The notes: a model not told the origin generated them from the letters alone. DNA of 64,000 bases from Dethiosulfatarculus sandiegensis (GCF_000931935.2 NZ_AZAC01000056.1:1-64000); one strand, 5' to 3'; shown: positions 24,959 to 33,712, numbered from the stretch's first letter. Numbers and translations are program-made.

Positions 24959-26563
24959 TTGTCCAAAAACCTCACAATCAAGACTGTGCTGGTGGCGTTG
25001 GTGATCATAGCCGCACTGGTCTGTCTGGTTCCCACCCTGGGGGGTAAGATCCCCACTTGGGCGGAGAGCATCCTGCCCACTGAAAAGATTCATCTGGGCC
25101 TGGACCTGCAAGGCGGCATGCATCTTGTCCTGGAAGTAGACGTGGAAAAGGCTGTGGCCGCTCAGGTGGAGCGCAACAGCCAAGACCTGCGCAGGGAGAT
25201 GCAGGAAGAGAGAATTCGCGCCACCCGGCCTGAAGCCGGTAAAGGCAATACCATAACCCTGACCCTTCTTTCCACCAAGGACCAGGGTAAATTTGATGAT
25301 CTGATCAAGACTCAATTCTCTGACTATACATTGGGCACAGCGACTTCCGCAGAAGAAGGCAAGGTGACCTACACCCTGACCCTGATTCCCAAAGCCGTAG
25401 CCCATATTGAAGAAATGGCGGCCCTCCAGGCCCTGGAGAAGATCAGGAACAGGGTGGACGAGTTCGGCGTGGCCGAACCCGAGATCATGCCTCAGGCTGA
25501 TGGCCGCATCATGATTCAGCTCCCGGGCATCAAGGATCCCCAAAGGGCCGTGGCCCTGATCGGCAAGACCGCCCAGCTTACCTTCAAGCTGGTGGATGAT
25601 GCCTTGAGCAGCGGCAACCCCACCAAGGCCACCCTGCCCCCGGGCACGGAACTCAACTACGAGTATCGTAAGGACCGGGCCTCCGGCAGAGTCTCCAAGA
25701 CTCCCATCGTCCTCCGCAAAAGGGCCCTTATGACCGGTGACACCATCACCGACGCCAAGGTGAGAACTGACAGCCAGTTCGGAACCCCTTATGTTTCGGT
25801 CTCTTTTGACTCCAGAGGCGCAAGGCAGTTTGCGGACCTGACCAGCAGGAATATCAAAAAGCGTCTGGCGATCGTGCTTGACGGCAAGGTGCAGTCCGCT
25901 CCGGTTATCCAAGACGCCATCACCGGCGGCCAGGCCGTGATTACCGGCCAATTCACCATGGCCGAGGCCAAGGACCTGGCGGTGGTTTTGCGCTCAGGCG
26001 CCTTACCCGCACCGGTGCGCATCCTGGAAGAAAGAACCGTGGGACCCAGCCTGGGCCAGGACTCTATTAACCAGGGGCTTTTGTCCATGGTGGTCGGTTT
26101 CGGGTTGGTGATAGTCTTTGTGATTGTCTACTACCAAATCTCCGGTCTGGTAGCCAATGTAGCCCTTATTCTGAACGTGTTTTTGATCGGGGCCGCTTTG
26201 GCAGCCTTCCAGGCCTCGCTCACCCTGCCCGGCATCGCAGGCATCATCCTGACGATCGGTATGGCGGTGGACGCCAATGTGCTTATCTTTGAGCGCATCC
26301 GGGAGGAGCTGAGGCTGGGCAAGACCCCGGCTGCGGCTATTGAGGCTGGTTACGGCAAGGCTACGCTTACGATTTTAGACGCCAACGTAACCACCCTGAT
26401 CGCCGCTGTGGTTCTGTTCCAGTTCGGCACCGGCCCCATCAGGGGATTTGCAGTTACTTTGTCCATAGGCATCCTCAGTTCGTTGTTTACGGCTATTGTC
26501 GTCACCAAGTTGATCTTTGAGATCGCCTTGTCCAAGTTCAGCTTTAAAAAGCTGAGCATTTAA
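24959..26563 (+). CDS. secD: Protein translocase subunit SecD
   Basis: RND-type membrane subunit that uses the proton motive force to complete Sec-dependent export. N-terminal helix (VLVALVIIAALVCLVPTLGG), the signature LGLDLQGGMHLVLEV, P1-head periplasmic domains (FGVAEPEIMPQADGRIMIQLPGI, LDGKVQSAPVI), and a C-terminal RND block with VGFGLVIVFVIVYYQ and GMAVDANVLIFERIREE. Start placed at TTG 24959, since AAGGAG (24947-24952) is 6 nt upstream; ATG 24935 is in frame but has no clear site. 534 aa. secF follows after 28 bp. Confidence 0.95.
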   Translation: MSKNLTIKTVLVALVIIAALVCLVPTLGGKIPTWAESILPTEKIHLGLDLQGGMHLVLEVDVEKAVAAQVERNSQDLRREMQEERIRATRPEAGKGNTITLTLLSTKDQGKFDDLIKTQFSDYTLGTATSAEEGKVTYTLTLIPKAVAHIEEMAALQALEKIRNRVDEFGVAEPEIMPQADGRIMIQLPGIKDPQRAVALIGKTAQLTFKLVDDALSSGNPTKATLPPGTELNYEYRKDRASGRVSKTPIVLRKRALMTGDTITDAKVRTDSQFGTPYVSVSFDSRGARQFADLTSRNIKKRLAIVLDGKVQSAPVIQDAITGGQAVITGQFTMAEAKDLAVVLRSGALPAPVRILEERTVGPSLGQDSINQGLLSMVVGFGLVIVFVIVYYQISGLVANVALILNVFLIGAALAAFQASLTLPGIAGIILTIGMAVDANVLIFERIREELRLGKTPAAAIEAGYGKATLTILDANVTTLIAAVVLFQFGTGPIRGFAVTLSIGILSSLFTAIVVTKLIFEIALSKFSFKKLSI

Positions 26564-26591
26564 CTGGTACCAGGAAGGCTCGGGAAGTCTT

Positions 26592-27773
26592 ATGGAAATT
26601 ATCAAACCAGGTATAAATATTGATTTCGTAGGTAGGCGAAAACTGGCTTTCGGCCTCTCCGGTCTGCTTTTGTTGGTGACCATCGTCAGCTTTTTAATGC
26701 ACGGCGGCCTCAACTTGGGTATCGACTTCGCTGGCGGTATCTTGGTGCAGGTGCAGTTTGAAAAACCCACCGGACCGGAAGAGATCAAAAAAATTCTTAC
26801 TCCCCTGGGCATGGGCGACTCTTTAGTGCAGAGGTTCGGTCAGGAGGACAAGAACGAATATTTGATCAGGGCCGAGCAGCAGGATCTTAAACTCCAAGGC
26901 CTGGCCGACCGGGTCCGTGAGGCCCTGTCCAAAAAATACGGCAAGGGTTTTGAGGTGCGCAGGGTCGATATGGTTGGCCCGAAAGTCGGAGCCGACCTTA
27001 GACAAAAGGCCCTGATGGCCATTTTCTTCTCCCTTTTGTTTATTGCGGTTTATATCTCCGGCCGTTTTGAGGCCAAGTGGGGCATAGCCGCCGTAATGGC
27101 TGCGGTTCTGATCGGAGCCACCCTGTTTGTGCAGACCTTTGTGGCTTCAGGCGGGGTTGTGGCACTGATTATCACCGCCCTGGTCGTTACCGTGGGGGCC
27201 TGCTGGTTTTTGCGTCTGCGTTACGCCTTGGGCGCCATTGTGGCTTTGATTCACGATGTGTTGATTACAGTGGGCGTCTTTAGCCTTATGGACAAGGAGT
27301 TCACCCTGGCCACGGTGGCCGCGCTCCTGACCATCATCGGCTATTCGTTAAACGACACAATTATCGTTTACGACCGTATCAGGGAAAACCTGAAAAAAAC
27401 AGGCAATAAGCTCTTGTCGGGGGTGATCAACGACTCGGTGAACCAAACCTTGAGCCGCACCATCCTGACCTCCACCACCACTTTGGTGGTCTTGATCTCC
27501 CTTTTTGTGCTCGGCGGTGGAGTTATAGAGGACTTTGCCTTTGCCCTGTTGGTTGGTGTAATCATCGGCACCTATTCCTCGGTTTTCGTGGCCAGCCCGG
27601 TGTTGCTGCTTTTGCCCGAGGGCAGGGCGGCAAAAATGCCTGAGGCAAACAAGGCCGTCAAGGCGAATAACGGCGAACCTGCTCCGGCGGCAACAGCCAA
27701 CACAGCCAGCAAAGCGGCCTTGAGCCGCAAGCGCTCCAAGAAAAAGGCGTCGGCAAGGCGCAAAAGAAGGTAA
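26592..27773 (+). CDS. secF: Protein translocase subunit SecF with extra membrane insertion
   Basis: SecF partners SecD. Family motifs: NLGIDFAGGILVQVQF, VRRVDMVGPKVGADLRQ, and IGYSLNDTIIVYDRIRENL. At 393 aa it is ~70 residues longer than E. coli SecF. About 47 residues (~164-210) with two additional hydrophobic stretches lie between RFEAKW and YALGAIVALIHDV, which are adjacent in E. coli SecF as I recall it. The inserted region ends in FLRLR, echoing the preceding GRFEAKW. The C-terminus is an Ala/Lys/Arg-rich tail (KRSKKKASARRKRR). Confidence 0.93.
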   Translation: MEIIKPGINIDFVGRRKLAFGLSGLLLLVTIVSFLMHGGLNLGIDFAGGILVQVQFEKPTGPEEIKKILTPLGMGDSLVQRFGQEDKNEYLIRAEQQDLKLQGLADRVREALSKKYGKGFEVRRVDMVGPKVGADLRQKALMAIFFSLLFIAVYISGRFEAKWGIAAVMAAVLIGATLFVQTFVASGGVVALIITALVVTVGACWFLRLRYALGAIVALIHDVLITVGVFSLMDKEFTLATVAALLTIIGYSLNDTIIVYDRIRENLKKTGNKLLSGVINDSVNQTLSRTILTSTTTLVVLISLFVLGGGVIEDFAFALLVGVIIGTYSSVFVASPVLLLLPEGRAAKMPEANKAVKANNGEPAPAATANTASKAALSRKRSKKKASARRKRR

Positions 27774-27775
27774 AC

Positions 27776-27801
27776 ACGGCTTCGGAGTTCCCCGTTTTTT
27801 T
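27776..27801 (+). terminator. Possible weak terminator after secF
   Basis: Short ACGG/CCGT stem (27776-27779 / 27792-27795) followed by T7 (27795-27801). Stem is only 4 bp, but position directly after the operon fits. Confidence 0.35.
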
Positions 27802-27847
27802 ATGAAAGGGGAGGTAATTAGCCGTAAAAAGTAGGTTATCTGTCAGA

Positions 27848-27903
27848 GCCATTTGGCGAAATAATTTTCGCCAAATGGCCTTTGACATGGGCCTTTGTCA
27901 AAG
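27848..27903. promoter_or_regulatory. Two adjacent perfect palindromes upstream of parAB
   Basis: GCCATTTGGCGAAA (27848-27861) pairs perfectly with TTTCGCCAAATGGC (27866-27879) around TAAT. It is followed at once by CTTTGACA (27880-27887) / TGTCAAAG (27896-27903). No T-run. They do not match the consensus parS (TGTTTCACGTGAAACA). They could be an operator or a double hairpin in a transcript end. The remaining gap to parA at 28233 holds no gene that I could support. Confidence 0.45.
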
Positions 27904-28232
27904 TTATTCTCCAATCAAGACCTTGTCCGGGAAATGCCTTCGAGACAAAAGCCAAGGCCTTGTCCTGCGTTTTAAGACGTTTTTTAAGGCTTCCTTTTTT
28001 ATGACCTGGTCGGGTCGACACCTTAGTCTGAGCAAAGACAAGGTGGACCTCAACCTGCTATAATGTGACGCCTGACCCCGATAACCGCTTTTTGAGGACG
28101 GTTTTTTGCCGGGGCAGATGGCGAAATAGGCTGATTTTTGTTTGCAGCTCCCTTTAGCCGATTGAATTTGCTGAAGAAAATGGCAGTCTATCACTTCGGC
28201 GGGGGATACAAGGGGAATGAGGGATAGTTGCC

Positions 28233-29024
28233 ATGGGTCGGATCATTGCCATAGCAAACCAAAAGGGCGGAGTGGGTAAAACCACCACCGCAGTCAATTT
28301 GGCCGCCAGCCTGGCAGTTGCCGGTCAAAAGGTGTTGGTGGTTGATTGCGACCCCCAGGGTAATGCCACCAGCGGATTGGGCCTGTCCATTTCAGGTGAA
28401 GAACCGACCCTGTACAAGGTGCTTATCGACGAGGTGGACGCCGCAGATGCCCTGTTGTCCACAGACCTGGAAAACCTCATGCTCATGGGTTCTGATGTGA
28501 ACCTTTTCGGCGCTGAGGTGGAGCTGGCCAGCGAGCTTAACCGGGAAAGAATTCTTGCGACAAAACTCAAAGACCTTGAGCAGGAATTTGATTATATATT
28601 CCTGGATTGCCCTCCCTCCCTGGGCCTTTTGACCCTAAACGCACTTACTGCCTGTCATAGGGTTCTGATTCCCCTGCAATGCGAATATTATGCCTTGGAA
28701 GGGCTGACTCAGCTCCTGCACACCATATCCCGGGTGCGAAAAAGTCTTAACCCATATATGGGCCTGGAGGGAATAGCACTGACCATGTTTGACCGGCGCA
28801 ACAATCTTTCCTCCCAAGTGGCCGACGATGTTCGCAAGCATTTCGGTGATCTGGTTTACAGAACAGTCATTCCCAGAAATGTCAGGCTCTCAGAGGCCCC
28901 GAGCTACGGCCAACCCGCCCTGCTTTATGATAACAAAAGCACCGGGGCTCAAAGTTATCTGGCCTTGGCCAAGGAGATGATGGCCGGCCGTTCCAGAAGG
29001 CCAAAGGCGGGAGAGGCTGCATGA
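28233..29024 (+). CDS. parA: Chromosome partitioning ATPase ParA/Soj
   Basis: Deviant Walker A ATPase: KGGVGKTTT (residues 11-19) with the signature lysine, VLVVDCDPQGNATSGLG (A' motif) and DYIFLDCPPSLGLLTLNAL (Walker B). 263 aa, the small chromosomal Soj type without an N-terminal DNA-binding domain. Works with ParB to segregate origins. Overlaps parB by 4 nt (ATGA). Confidence 0.96.
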   Translation: MGRIIAIANQKGGVGKTTTAVNLAASLAVAGQKVLVVDCDPQGNATSGLGLSISGEEPTLYKVLIDEVDAADALLSTDLENLMLMGSDVNLFGAEVELASELNRERILATKLKDLEQEFDYIFLDCPPSLGLLTLNALTACHRVLIPLQCEYYALEGLTQLLHTISRVRKSLNPYMGLEGIALTMFDRRNNLSSQVADDVRKHFGDLVYRTVIPRNVRLSEAPSYGQPALLYDNKSTGAQSYLALAKEMMAGRSRRPKAGEAA

Positions 29025-29917
29025 CACAGGACGAAAAAAAAACCATCAAGAAAAAAGGAAAAGCATTGGGTCGCGGACTGGCAGCCCTTTTGGGTGATGA
29101 CGAAACTTTATTGGAAAATGGGCAGCCTGATAAACCCAAACCAGGAGAAAAGGTTCTGGAACTTCCCCTGGAAAGCTTGGAACCCAACCCCTATCAGCCC
29201 CGCCGCAGCTATAACACCGATGCCTTAAGGAGTCTGGCCGATTCAATCAAAGAGTACGGCCTTTTGCAGCCTCTGGTTGTTCGCCCGGTTGAAAACGGTT
29301 ATCAGCTCATAGCAGGCGAACGCCGCATGCGCGCCTGTCAGCTCGCCGGTATAACCATGGCCCCTGTGGTGATCCGACAGGCCACTGATGAACAGGCTCT
29401 TTTGCTGGCGTTGTTGGAAAACCTCCAGCGCGAAGACTTAAATCCCCTCGAAGAGGCCCGGGCCTATCAGAGACTGGCATCGGAATTTTCCCTGAACCAG
29501 GAGGAGATCGCCCAAGGTGTGGGCAAAGACCGCACCACGGTTACAAATGCCCTCAGGCTGTTGAAATTGCCCCGCACCATTCAAGACGATTTGGCCGGGG
29601 GACATTTAAGCGCAGGCCACGCCCGCACCCTGTTGGCTTTGACCAGTGAAGCTCAAATGCGACAAGTGCGCGATATGATAATAAAAAAAGGGTTAAGTGT
29701 CCGCGCCACGGAGCAGCTGGTCAAGACTATGAATCAAAAGCCCAAGGAACCCTCCCCTCCCACCGAGGCTGAAACTTATATCAAGAGCCTTTCCGAGGAG
29801 CTTTCCACATCTCTGGGCACAAAGGTGCAGATCCAGCGCAAAGGAAAAAAGGGGCGTATTGTACTGGAATTTTATTCTGATCAGGATTTGGAGCGATTGC
29901 TCGATAACCTGCGCTGA
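29021..29917 (+). CDS. parB: Chromosome partitioning protein ParB
   Basis: Spo0J/ParB CTPase and parS-binding protein. N-terminal KALGRGLAALLGD, CTP-binding box with NPYQPRR and IAGERRMRA, ENLQREDLNPLEEARAY, a helix-turn-helix (LNQEEIAQGVGKDRTTVTNALRLLKLP), and the C-terminal dimerisation region IVLEFYSDQDLERLLDNL. 298 aa. Coupled to parA. No parS was found in this window. Confidence 0.96.
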   Translation: MTQDEKKTIKKKGKALGRGLAALLGDDETLLENGQPDKPKPGEKVLELPLESLEPNPYQPRRSYNTDALRSLADSIKEYGLLQPLVVRPVENGYQLIAGERRMRACQLAGITMAPVVIRQATDEQALLLALLENLQREDLNPLEEARAYQRLASEFSLNQEEIAQGVGKDRTTVTNALRLLKLPRTIQDDLAGGHLSAGHARTLLALTSEAQMRQVRDMIIKKGLSVRATEQLVKTMNQKPKEPSPPTEAETYIKSLSEELSTSLGTKVQIQRKGKKGRIVLEFYSDQDLERLLDNLR

Positions 29918-29966
29918 TTGCTTGAAAGGCCTTAAAAAGGGGGGAGTAAGCATTTAGGGCGCAATA

Positions 29967-29996
29967 AGCCGGGGGGCTTTCCCCGGCTGTTTTTTT
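29967..29996 (+). terminator. Intrinsic terminator after parB, abutting next gene
   Basis: Perfect AGCCGGGG (29967-29974) / CCCCGGCT (29981-29988) stem with a 6-nt loop and T7 at 29990-29996. Only 10 nt separate the T-run from the ATG of the following NYN gene. Confidence 0.9.
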
Positions 29997-30006
29997 GGTG
30001 AAAAAG

Positions 30007-30510
30007 ATGCATTTACTTATAGATGGATACAACCTCATTCACGCCTCGGGCGAACTGTTAATGGCTTATGACAGGGGGGCCGGCGAAGAGGCCCTCGCCT
30101 CGGCCCTTAATCTGTACCGGAAAAAACGCTCCCACCGCATAACCATTATTTTAGACGGCGGCGAAGACCCGGAAGGCTCCAAGGCTTCTTTAAAGGGTAT
30201 CCCGGTGATTTACAGTGGGGCCAGGGAATCGGCGGATGACGTTATCGCCCGCCTATGCAGCCACCAGGGTCCCGGGGCTACGGTTATAACCGATGATAGG
30301 GAGCTGAAAGGGCGCTGTCGGGTCCATGGCTCTTTGGTAATGGGGTCCCATGAATTTTCCCGCCGACTTTTGGAGGCGGCCATGGATATGGTGCCCATGG
30401 ATTTAGATGATGATGATCAGGGCTGGGATTTCACCACCAGAAAAAAAGGGCCCTCTCGTAGAGAGCCCAAGTCCAAGCGGCTGAAAAATAAACGTTTTAA
30501 TAAAATTTAA
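30007..30510 (+). CDS. NYN-domain (YacP/DUF901-like) predicted nuclease, 167 aa
   Basis: PIN-like NYN fold with an acidic metal site: LLIDGYNLIHA (Asp5 region), IILDGGED, ESADDVIARL and VITDDRELKGRC. Relatives such as Rae1/YacP are ribosome-associated or RNA-cleaving endonucleases. The C-terminal ~35 residues are very basic (KKGPSRREPKSKRLKNKRF), consistent with RNA binding. ATG 30007 is taken as start; GTG 29998 and TTG 29995 are also in frame but fall next to or in the upstream terminator. Its stop is two bases from the convergent plsY stop. Confidence 0.8.
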   Translation: MHLLIDGYNLIHASGELLMAYDRGAGEEALASALNLYRKKRSHRITIILDGGEDPEGSKASLKGIPVIYSGARESADDVIARLCSHQGPGATVITDDRELKGRCRVHGSLVMGSHEFSRRLLEAAMDMVPMDLDDDDQGWDFTTRKKGPSRREPKSKRLKNKRFNKI

Positions 30511-30512
30511 AT

Positions 30513-31106
30513 TTAATTTTTCCTGAAATTAATGGGGTGTTCCTGTCCGGCCTTTAATCTGGCGATATTGTCCTTGTGCCGCCAGGCCATTAAAAAGGCC
30601 ATGACAATGGAGGCTAGAATAAGGCTTATGGATTCGCCGGCCAAAGCCAGCATTACCGGCGCGCTGAAGGCTCCGGCCAGGGAACCTACAGACATATATT
30701 CATAACGTAATAACGCCCAGATCAGCATGGCCAATATACCGGCCAGAGCCAGGGGGGAATAACCCAGGTAAACACCCAGGGCCGTGGCCACGCCTTTACC
30801 TCCTTTAAAGCGCAGATAAAGGGGCCATATGTGGCCGGTAAAGGCGGCCACTCCAACCAAGGCGGCCTGCCATTCGGGCAGATATTGAAAAGCTGCGTAA
30901 GTGGGCAAAAAACCTTTACATATATCTAAAATAAGAGTAGCCACTCCGGCGGGTTTGCCTGCCTGGCGAGCGACATTTGTGGCTCCTATATTGCCTGATC
31001 CGCCTTCGCGCGGGTCGGGATTACCCGAAGCCCGGCAAATGACAAGTCCAAAGGGAATGGATCCCAAAAGATAAGCAGCGATGAATAATGTAAAGAATAA
31101 GAGCAT
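30513..31106 (-). CDS. plsY: Glycerol-3-phosphate acyltransferase PlsY
   Basis: Integral membrane enzyme that acylates glycerol-3-phosphate from acyl-phosphate, the first step of phospholipid synthesis. The three conserved loops are visible: GSIPFGLVI, the EGGSGNIGATNVAR motif and GHIWPLYLRFKGGKGVATALG, plus a late RHKDNIARL. 197 aa and about five to seven hydrophobic segments are normal for the family. Its gene converges with the NYN gene. Confidence 0.96.
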   Translation of the reverse strand: MLLFFTLFIAAYLLGSIPFGLVICRASGNPDPREGGSGNIGATNVARQAGKPAGVATLILDICKGFLPTYAAFQYLPEWQAALVGVAAFTGHIWPLYLRFKGGKGVATALGVYLGYSPLALAGILAMLIWALLRYEYMSVGSLAGAFSAPVMLALAGESISLILASIVMAFLMAWRHKDNIARLKAGQEHPINFRKN

Positions 31107-31274
31107 ATTAATCCATTCTCTTGGGTAGATTATCCCTGTCTTACCTTTTTATGACCCATGATACAAGGCCCCTTTGTGGGTTGACTGGTAAAAAACACTT
31201 GCCCCGGCCTTAAGCTCTATCTCTTGAACACAGGCTCCGGGGGGTGTATTCTCGGAATTGAAAGGAAATATGAA

Positions 31275-31694
31275 TTGCGCATTAGTGTTATAGACGGACA
31301 AGGCGGCGGCATAGGGGCCCTGGTCATCAAGCGCTTTAAAGAGGAGTTTGGTGAAGCCCATGAAATTCTGGCCTTGGGCACCAACGCCATAGCCACCACC
31401 CAGATGATGAAGGCCGGGGCAAACAAAGGCGCCACCGGAGAAAGCGCCATTGTTGCCACAACTGCCAGATCCCACGTTATAATAGGCCCGGTGGGGATTG
31501 TGCTGGCAGGCTCCATGATGGGTGAGGTGACAGGTGAGATCGCCGTGGCGATTGCTTCTTCTGATGCGCGCAAGTTTCTCTTGCCTCTTACGCAGGAGAA
31601 TGTTGAGATAGTGGGGGTTAAACACGAGCCTTTGCCTCACTTGGTTGATCAGATAATCAAGGGGGGCCTTAAGGAGTATTTGAAAAATGTGTGA
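31275..31694 (+). CDS. DUF3842 family protein, 139 aa
   Basis: Small conserved protein beginning ISVIDGQGGGIGALVIKR, followed by ALGTNAIATTQMMKAGANKGATGE and VIIGPVGIVLAGSMMGEVT. The Gly-rich N-terminal strand-loop looks like a nucleotide-binding fold, but function is unknown. TTG at 31275 is the most likely start (AAAGGA upstream, and the conserved core begins immediately after); an upstream TTG at 31224 would add 17 non-conserved residues. Overlaps the CooT-family gene by 8 nt, implying a joint function. Confidence 0.75.
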   Translation: MRISVIDGQGGGIGALVIKRFKEEFGEAHEILALGTNAIATTQMMKAGANKGATGESAIVATTARSHVIIGPVGIVLAGSMMGEVTGEIAVAIASSDARKFLLPLTQENVEIVGVKHEPLPHLVDQIIKGGLKEYLKNV

Positions 31695-31881
31695 AGCTAC
31701 AGCATATATTGCAAAGAGTGACGGATCAGAGGAACTTCTTTTGGAAGATGTGGACATCATTGAGCCCCAGGATGACGGCCAGATTCGCCTGGTCTCCATT
31801 TACGGGGAGCAGAAGATGATCAATGCAGGCATCAAGTCCATGTCGCTGGTTAACCACCGGGTGGTCTTTGCCTCTGCCTAG
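31687..31881 (+). CDS. CooT-family nickel-binding protein, 64 aa
   Basis: Tiny protein starting MCEATAYI, with LLLEDVDIIEPQDDGQIRLVSIYGEQKMI, matching the CooT/RNA-binding-like small family. In Rhodospirillum rubrum, CooT is a dimeric nickel chaperone for CO dehydrogenase, binding Ni through Cys2, which is present here. No CODH gene lies in this window. Starts within the end of the DUF3842 gene. Confidence 0.75.
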   Translation: MCEATAYIAKSDGSEELLLEDVDIIEPQDDGQIRLVSIYGEQKMINAGIKSMSLVNHRVVFASA

Positions 31882-32046
31882 GAGCTGTTTCGCCGGTTCC
31901 TGGATTGGGGAGTCCCCTGAAAAATAAAGTTTTAGGGGCGAAAGGCACACTCATGCACCTCTGGCGGGGTTACTGCATACCCCGAGGCTGCTTAAGCTGA
32001 GACGGGCGCGAAATAATTTTTGGTTCCGCGCTTGGGGAGGAAGTGT

Positions 32047-32691
32047 GTGGCGCAAAAACAGGCTATAGAAGATCTGCTTGAATCCCTGCACTGGTTGGGA
32101 CACGACTGTTTCCGTCTGGATACCAACCAGGGTGCGATTTATTTTGACCCCTTTGAACTGGGCGAGGGGCCTCAGGCCTGCCTGGTTTTGGCCAGTCACG
32201 ATCACTTTGACCATTGCGTGGCTGAAGATGTGGCCAAAATTAAAGGTCCCGATACTGTGATAGTCACGGAAAAAGACTGCGCCGCCAAGCTGGAAGGCGA
32301 TGTGCGGGTGGTTTCTCCGGGAGACAAGCTGGAGGTCAACGGTATTGGGGTCAAGGCTGTTCCGGCCTACAATACTGATAAGGATTTCCATCCCAAAGGC
32401 AATAAATGGTTGGGATTTGTGGTCACGGTAAACGGGGTGAGCATATATCACGCCGGTGATACGGACCATATTCCCGAGATGACCGATCTTAAGCCTGATA
32501 TTGCCCTGTTGCCTGTATCCGGCACCTATGTAATGACCGCCGATCAGGCGGCCGAGGCCGCCAGGGCCATTAAGCCCGGCCTGGCCATACCCATGCACTA
32601 TGGCGCCATAGTGGGGGACGCATCGGATGCCGAGAGGTTTGCCCAGCTCCTGGAAGGGGATGTGCCGGTCAGGATTCTGCAAAAAGGCTGA
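32047..32691 (+). CDS. Metallo-beta-lactamase-fold hydrolase (UPF0173-like), 214 aa
   Basis: Metal-dependent hydrolase with the HxHxDH motif (SHDHFDHC), further ligands in YHAGDTDHI, and MHYGAI near the C-terminus. The short length and absence of extra domains fit the UPF0173/YtkL group. GTG at 32047 is favoured as start since GGGGAGGAAG lies just upstream; TTG 32020 precedes that site. Substrate unknown. Ends before a strong terminator. Confidence 0.85.
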   Translation: MAQKQAIEDLLESLHWLGHDCFRLDTNQGAIYFDPFELGEGPQACLVLASHDHFDHCVAEDVAKIKGPDTVIVTEKDCAAKLEGDVRVVSPGDKLEVNGIGVKAVPAYNTDKDFHPKGNKWLGFVVTVNGVSIYHAGDTDHIPEMTDLKPDIALLPVSGTYVMTADQAAEAARAIKPGLAIPMHYGAIVGDASDAERFAQLLEGDVPVRILQKG

Positions 32692-32717
32692 GAATAAAAA
32701 GCTTAATTGAAATCAAG

Positions 32718-32759
32718 ACAAGGCCGTTGCCCCTGGTGTGGGAAACGGCCTTGTTTTTT
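32718..32759 (+). terminator. Intrinsic terminator after UPF0173-like gene
   Basis: Perfect ACAAGGCCGTT (32718-32728) / AACGGCCTTGT (32744-32754) stem followed by T6. Confidence 0.92.
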
Positions 32760-32776
32760 AAGAGTCGGGAATAAAA

Positions 32777-33712
32777 ATGCCTTCCCTCCCTTTACTTGAT
32801 GAATCAAGGCACTTTGATGTGCTTTGTCTTGGTTTGAATGCCTGTGACCATCTTTGCCTGATTGATGCCTATCCCGAACCGGGGCACAAGCAGCGTATAT
32901 CCCGTAGGGTGACCTCCGGTGGTGGCCAGTGTGCGACCGCCGCCTGTTGCCTGGCCCGTCTGGGACACAGGGTCTGTTACGGCGGGGTCTGCGGCCAGGA
33001 CGAAGCCGGAGACAAGGCAGGACCCTGGCTGGAAGAATTTGGCGTGGCTCATTTGGGGCTTAAACAGAAAAGCGGTTCAGGAAGTCAACAGGCCTGGATC
33101 ATGGTCAGGGCTCATGATGGAGAAAGGACTATTTTTTGGGAAAGGGACGAGTCCTTGTGTCTTTGGCCCGAGGATCTGGATCCCGACCTCATCGGTTCTT
33201 GCCGGGTCCTGCATTTGGATGGTCATTTCCTGGAGGCCAGCCTGGCTGCCGCTGAAATAGCCAAAAAAAATGGGGTGCTGGTTAGCCTGGATGGAGAAAG
33301 GGTTTATCCGGGCACTGAAAAACTGGTGAGCCTTTGTGATGTAGTGGTGGGGGAGAGATCTTTTCCCTCCCGCCTGACCGGGGAAAAGGACCCGGACAAA
33401 GCTTTGGCTATCCTTTCCGAAATGGGCCCTGCCTGGGTGGGGCGAACCATGGGGCATGAGGGAGCTGTGCTCTTGGCTCAAGGCAGGCAATACCACCAGG
33501 AAGTATTTAAGGTTAAGGCTGTGGACACCACCGGAGCGGGGGATATCTTTCATGCCGGTCTGATCCATGGAATCTTGCAGGGAGAAAAACCCGAACAGGC
33601 CCTGGAAACCGCCTCGGCAGTGGCTGCGATCAGCGTAACCGAGCTGGGAGGCAGGAGCGCTTTGCCGGATCAGGCCGAGTTGGGACTCTTTTTGGAAAAT
33701 CATTCCTCATGA
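32777..33712 (+). CDS. PfkB-family carbohydrate/nucleoside kinase, 311 aa
   Basis: Ribokinase-fold kinase. The N-terminal GLNACDHLCLID and GGGQCATAACCLARLG (PfkB signature 1 region), and VDTTGAGDIFHAGLIHGI (signature 2 with the catalytic Asp and anion hole) are clear. Substrate cannot be assigned; ribokinase, adenosine kinase-like and sulfofructose kinase-type relatives look similar. Its stop overlaps the ATG of the DMT transporter (ATGA), suggesting that the transporter and kinase handle the same compound. Begins shortly after a terminator. Confidence 0.85.
   Translation: MPSLPLLDESRHFDVLCLGLNACDHLCLIDAYPEPGHKQRISRRVTSGGGQCATAACCLARLGHRVCYGGVCGQDEAGDKAGPWLEEFGVAHLGLKQKSGSGSQQAWIMVRAHDGERTIFWERDESLCLWPEDLDPDLIGSCRVLHLDGHFLEASLAAAEIAKKNGVLVSLDGERVYPGTEKLVSLCDVVVGERSFPSRLTGEKDPDKALAILSEMGPAWVGRTMGHEGAVLLAQGRQYHQEVFKVKAVDTTGAGDIFHAGLIHGILQGEKPEQALETASAVAAISVTELGGRSALPDQAELGLFLENHSS

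Noticed and set aside
27848..27879. Palindrome considered as parS
   Set aside because: No resemblance to TGTTTCACGTGAAACA; no copy of that consensus was seen near parAB.
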